Assembly: GCA_023230025.1 (NCBI GenBank)
Contig: JALNYD010000113.1
Location: 1 to 8,524, forward strand
Length of the DNA stretch: 8,524 nucleotides
From: Candidatus Cloacimonadota bacterium
Lineage (GTDB): Bacteria > Cloacimonadota > Cloacimonadia > Cloacimonadales > Cloacimonadaceae
Direction: 5' to 3'
The position numbers and the translations under genes were made by a program. The notes below the pieces were generated by a model. It made no database searches and had not been told where the DNA came from. It saw only the letters and a list, made by a program, of their open reading frames with translations. Positions 6,224-8,524 of this stretch are shown piece by piece (the stretch's first letter is position 1; every line of letters begins with the position of its first letter).

Positions 6224-7786
6224 ATGAAGAAGATTTTTGGAATCCTGAGCTCATTATCAGTCAAGATCGGCATAGTTGTAGCAATCCTGCTGATCGTGCC
6301 ATACCTGAATCTGAGGGTTGATCTCTCTTCACAAAAAGCTTATAGCCTCAGCCGCGCCAGCAAAGAACTTATGCGTAGCCTGGAAGATGTGATGGTAGTC
6401 AAGATCATCGTATCCGAAGATCTCCCGGCAGAACTGAACTCATTGAATCGCTATTTGCAGGATTTGTTGAATGAATACCAGCTAAACAGCCGGGGTAAGT
6501 TCCGCTATGAATATGTGCGCAATCTGAGTTGGGAGAAATTGTATGGTATGGCGCATGAGAATGGAGTGCGGGTGATGCGCATTCAGATCTATGAACGGGA
6601 TCAGATGATCAGCAAGGAAGTGATCTTTGGAGCTATCTTTGAGTATCAGGGCAAAGTGCAATCGCTGAGCCTTTTGCCCAGGATTGAGCCCAAGCTGGAA
6701 TATGAAATCACTCAATGCGTTCAAAGCCTTGCCAAACACAAGCTCCCGAAGGTTGCTGTTTTTAGGGATACCACATATTACGATTTTGACACGCAGAGTT
6801 TTGAGCGTAATCTGGCGGCTAACTTCACGGTCGTGGATGCGGATCTGTCCAAACCCATATCCGAAGTTGATGCACTGCTCTTTACTGGCACAGCACGGAG
6901 TCTGCCGATCGGTTATCTGTACAATCTGGATCAATACCTGATGAAGGGTGGCAGAGTGGTTTTCCTGCAGGATCGGGTGGATACAGATGGCTACAACCTG
7001 TATCCTATGGAGACTAATGTAATAGAGATTCTGGAACATTATGGCTTTGAGCTGTCTCGGGATCTGGTTTTGGATTTGAGCAGCGATAAGCGGCAAACCG
7101 GTTTGGGCGTGATGGCCAACTATCCGATGTATCCAGTTTTGCGGGGTGGGAAACATCCCATTACCAATAATATCGACAATATCGTGATGTATCTGGCCAG
7201 TGGAATCAGCTTCAAGGGTACTGAGGGCACTAACTTCGAGCCCATATTGCAAAGCTCCATCTATTCCGGATGGATGGAACACCCAAAGTTTGAGGTAGAT
7301 CAAGATCTCTTTTATGATCCTCAACCGCAGGATTTCACTGCTGGACCAATCACAACCGCAGCCGTCATTAAAGGACGCATTAGCAGTTTCTTTACGGATA
7401 GCGAGCTGGCTGCCAATGATCCCGGCTTTGTAGGCAAGTCACCGGAGCAGCAGTTGATTCTGTTCGGCGATAAAGAGCTGGTGATCGATGCGGACAGAGA
7501 GATATATAACAACCGTAACTACATCATTCTGAATGCTTTGGATTATCTATCCGGCAGAGATGATCTGATCCATATCCGTTCACGCCATCTCAGTTCTTCC
7601 AATCTCAGCGTCCCTCGCTTTATGAATAAGATGGGAATTGTGTGGGGAGATGTCCCCAAGATAGAAAAGAACATCAAGCATGCCGCCAAAGCTATTGCTA
7701 TCGTGCTTCCGGCCTTGATCCTGATCTTGATTGGTTTAATCAGATATCTGCGCCGTAAGGCTCACATCAAAATGCGTTATGAATAA
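6224..7786 (+). CDS. gldG: GldG-like ABC transporter auxiliary protein
   Basis: Members of this family (PF09822-type, 'ABC transporter involved in gliding motility, auxiliary component') accompany GldA/GldF-type transporters, also in bacteria that do not glide. The protein has 520 residues. One N-terminal helix (about 13-28) precedes the family motif NLRVDLSSQKAYSLSRASKELM (29-50), followed by a long extracytoplasmic region. The C-terminal block NNRNYIILNALDYLSG (429-444) with IHIRSR (449-454) is a family hallmark. A single helix (about 489-507) is followed by a short basic tail (YLRRKAHIKMRYE). The large middle part (about 170-250) resembles the alpha/beta ThuA-like/GATase-like fold of the family (PKVAVFRDTTYYDF, VDALLFTG, GGRVVFLQD). 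The start has CAGGAG about seven bases upstream. It overlaps the next gene by 8 bp. The molecular role is unknown. Confidence 0.92.
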   Translation: MKKIFGILSSLSVKIGIVVAILLIVPYLNLRVDLSSQKAYSLSRASKELMRSLEDVMVVKIIVSEDLPAELNSLNRYLQDLLNEYQLNSRGKFRYEYVRNLSWEKLYGMAHENGVRVMRIQIYERDQMISKEVIFGAIFEYQGKVQSLSLLPRIEPKLEYEITQCVQSLAKHKLPKVAVFRDTTYYDFDTQSFERNLAANFTVVDADLSKPISEVDALLFTGTARSLPIGYLYNLDQYLMKGGRVVFLQDRVDTDGYNLYPMETNVIEILEHYGFELSRDLVLDLSSDKRQTGLGVMANYPMYPVLRGGKHPITNNIDNIVMYLASGISFKGTEGTNFEPILQSSIYSGWMEHPKFEVDQDLFYDPQPQDFTAGPITTAAVIKGRISSFFTDSELAANDPGFVGKSPEQQLILFGDKELVIDADREIYNNRNYIILNALDYLSGRDDLIHIRSRHLSSSNLSVPRFMNKMGIVWGDVPKIEKNIKHAAKAIAIVLPALILILIGLIRYLRRKAHIKMRYE

Positions 7787-8524
7787 GAAGATTCGCCTGT
7801 TCTTGCCCATTCTGCTGCTGATTCTTATAATCAGCTACCTGCTGTTGCGCAATAATGCACCAGAGGAAAAGACCAGGTCGGTCTTTTCGCTGAAACCGGA
7901 GAAGATCGATCAAATAGAGATTTGGACATCCGAAGATAGCCTGCTCTTGCGCTTAATCGATGGAACCTGGAAGATTCCTGTTCCCATCGAATGGGAAGCG
8001 GATTCCACCAAAGTAAATAGATTGTTTGAAGAGGTATTTGCAGCGGAATATGCCACTACAGCAGTCAGCAGCGGTAAAGCCGCGCTTGCATATTATGAGC
8101 TGGATGATGCCAGCGCTCTGCACGTGAAAGCCACAGCCGGAAGCAAAAGTGTGCATATCCTGTTTTCGAACCTGGGAAATTCCTGGGATTACTTCCGCCA
8201 TGCCGGTGATAATCAGGTGTATCAGGTTAAAAACAAGGTTGTGCAGTACTTTCAACCTCAGCATGTGTATTGGCGAAAACCCTTTACTCTGCAATACTGG
8301 GAGGAAGAGCTCCGATCCATTCGTTCCCGCCATGCGGAGAATGATTTCACGCTAAGTCGGGATGGCTCTCAATGGACCTATACTGATGCTTCTCAAAGCT
8401 TCATCGTACCCTTTGATAATTTTGGTCTGGTGAAGATCATAAGCATCCTGCAAAACTTCAGTACAAACATTCTGGCGGATGGCCGCGATCAGCAACTTCT
8501 TCAAGCATTTCAGGAACCCCTTTG
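7779..8524 (+). CDS. DUF4340-domain protein, C-terminus beyond the window
   Basis: The frame is open from ATG 7779 to the window end: 248 complete codons and no stop. The protein begins with a lysine/arginine patch and one membrane helix (about 7-23, LFLPILLLILIISYLLL), then an extracytoplasmic domain. DUF4340 character is seen in FSLKPEKIDQIEIWTSEDS (36-54), LIDGTWKIP (59-67), the YYELDDASALHVKA stretch (105-118) and NLGNSWDYFRHAGDNQVYQV (131-150). DUF4340 genes often follow gldG-like genes in ABC operons, and their function is not known. The start lies inside the last codons of the GldG-like gene (8-bp overlap) and has no evident ribosome site, so translation is probably coupled. More of the operon may follow. 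Confidence 0.87.
   Translation, partial: MNKKIRLFLPILLLILIISYLLLRNNAPEEKTRSVFSLKPEKIDQIEIWTSEDSLLLRLIDGTWKIPVPIEWEADSTKVNRLFEEVFAAEYATTAVSSGKAALAYYELDDASALHVKATAGSKSVHILFSNLGNSWDYFRHAGDNQVYQVKNKVVQYFQPQHVYWRKPFTLQYWEEELRSIRSRHAENDFTLSRDGSQWTYTDASQSFIVPFDNFGLVKIISILQNFSTNILADGRDQQLLQAFQEPL

Noticed and set aside
6482..7324. A 280-residue open frame on the minus strand within the GldG-like gene
   Set aside because: It lies antisense to a clear family member, and its His/Ile/Gln-rich translation has no domain or ribosome site. It is a shadow of the sense codons, as are the minus-strand frames at 1726-2361 and 3266-3961.

Overview
The window looks like Gram-negative chromosomal DNA: it encodes a lipobox lipoprotein, a periplasmic adaptor protein and inner-membrane ABC components. 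The Gld-type ABC cluster and general gene style suggest the FCB superphylum (a Cloacimonadota-like bacterium is my best guess), but sequence alone cannot fix the taxon. All convincing genes are on the + strand.

Region 1 (1-245) is the 3' end of a group II intron: the last 49 codons of its reverse transcriptase/maturase, then a near-canonical domain V and a domain VI with a bulged branch-point adenosine. Region 2 (246-427) is non-coding. It holds a large imperfect palindrome (252-335) built from six GTNAC pentamers placed symmetrically about 293.5, mostly 11 bp apart, then a small hairpin and a possible extended -10 promoter.

Region 3 (428-3065) is a tightly coupled three-gene unit: the membrane metalloprotease HtpX, an Fe-S-type RNA uracil-C5 methyltransferase of the RlmD/TrmA family, and a small lipoprotein of unknown function. 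The start and stop codons overlap at both junctions (TAATG, ATGA). Region 4 (3066-3247) is a non-coding gap with a possible promoter.

Region 5 (3248 to the window end) reads as one operon: a HlyD/MacA-like membrane fusion protein, a GldA-like ABC ATPase, a GldF-like ABC-2 permease, a GldG-like auxiliary membrane protein, and a DUF4340 protein cut by the window end. The genes overlap or sit 1-15 bp apart. I infer a single envelope complex: ATPase plus permease as the motor and channel, GldG and DUF4340 proteins as membrane-anchored extracytoplasmic parts, and the adaptor as the likely link to the outer membrane. The substrate is unknown. The most unusual points are this adaptor/Gld/DUF4340 combination and the GTNAC palindrome beside the intron.
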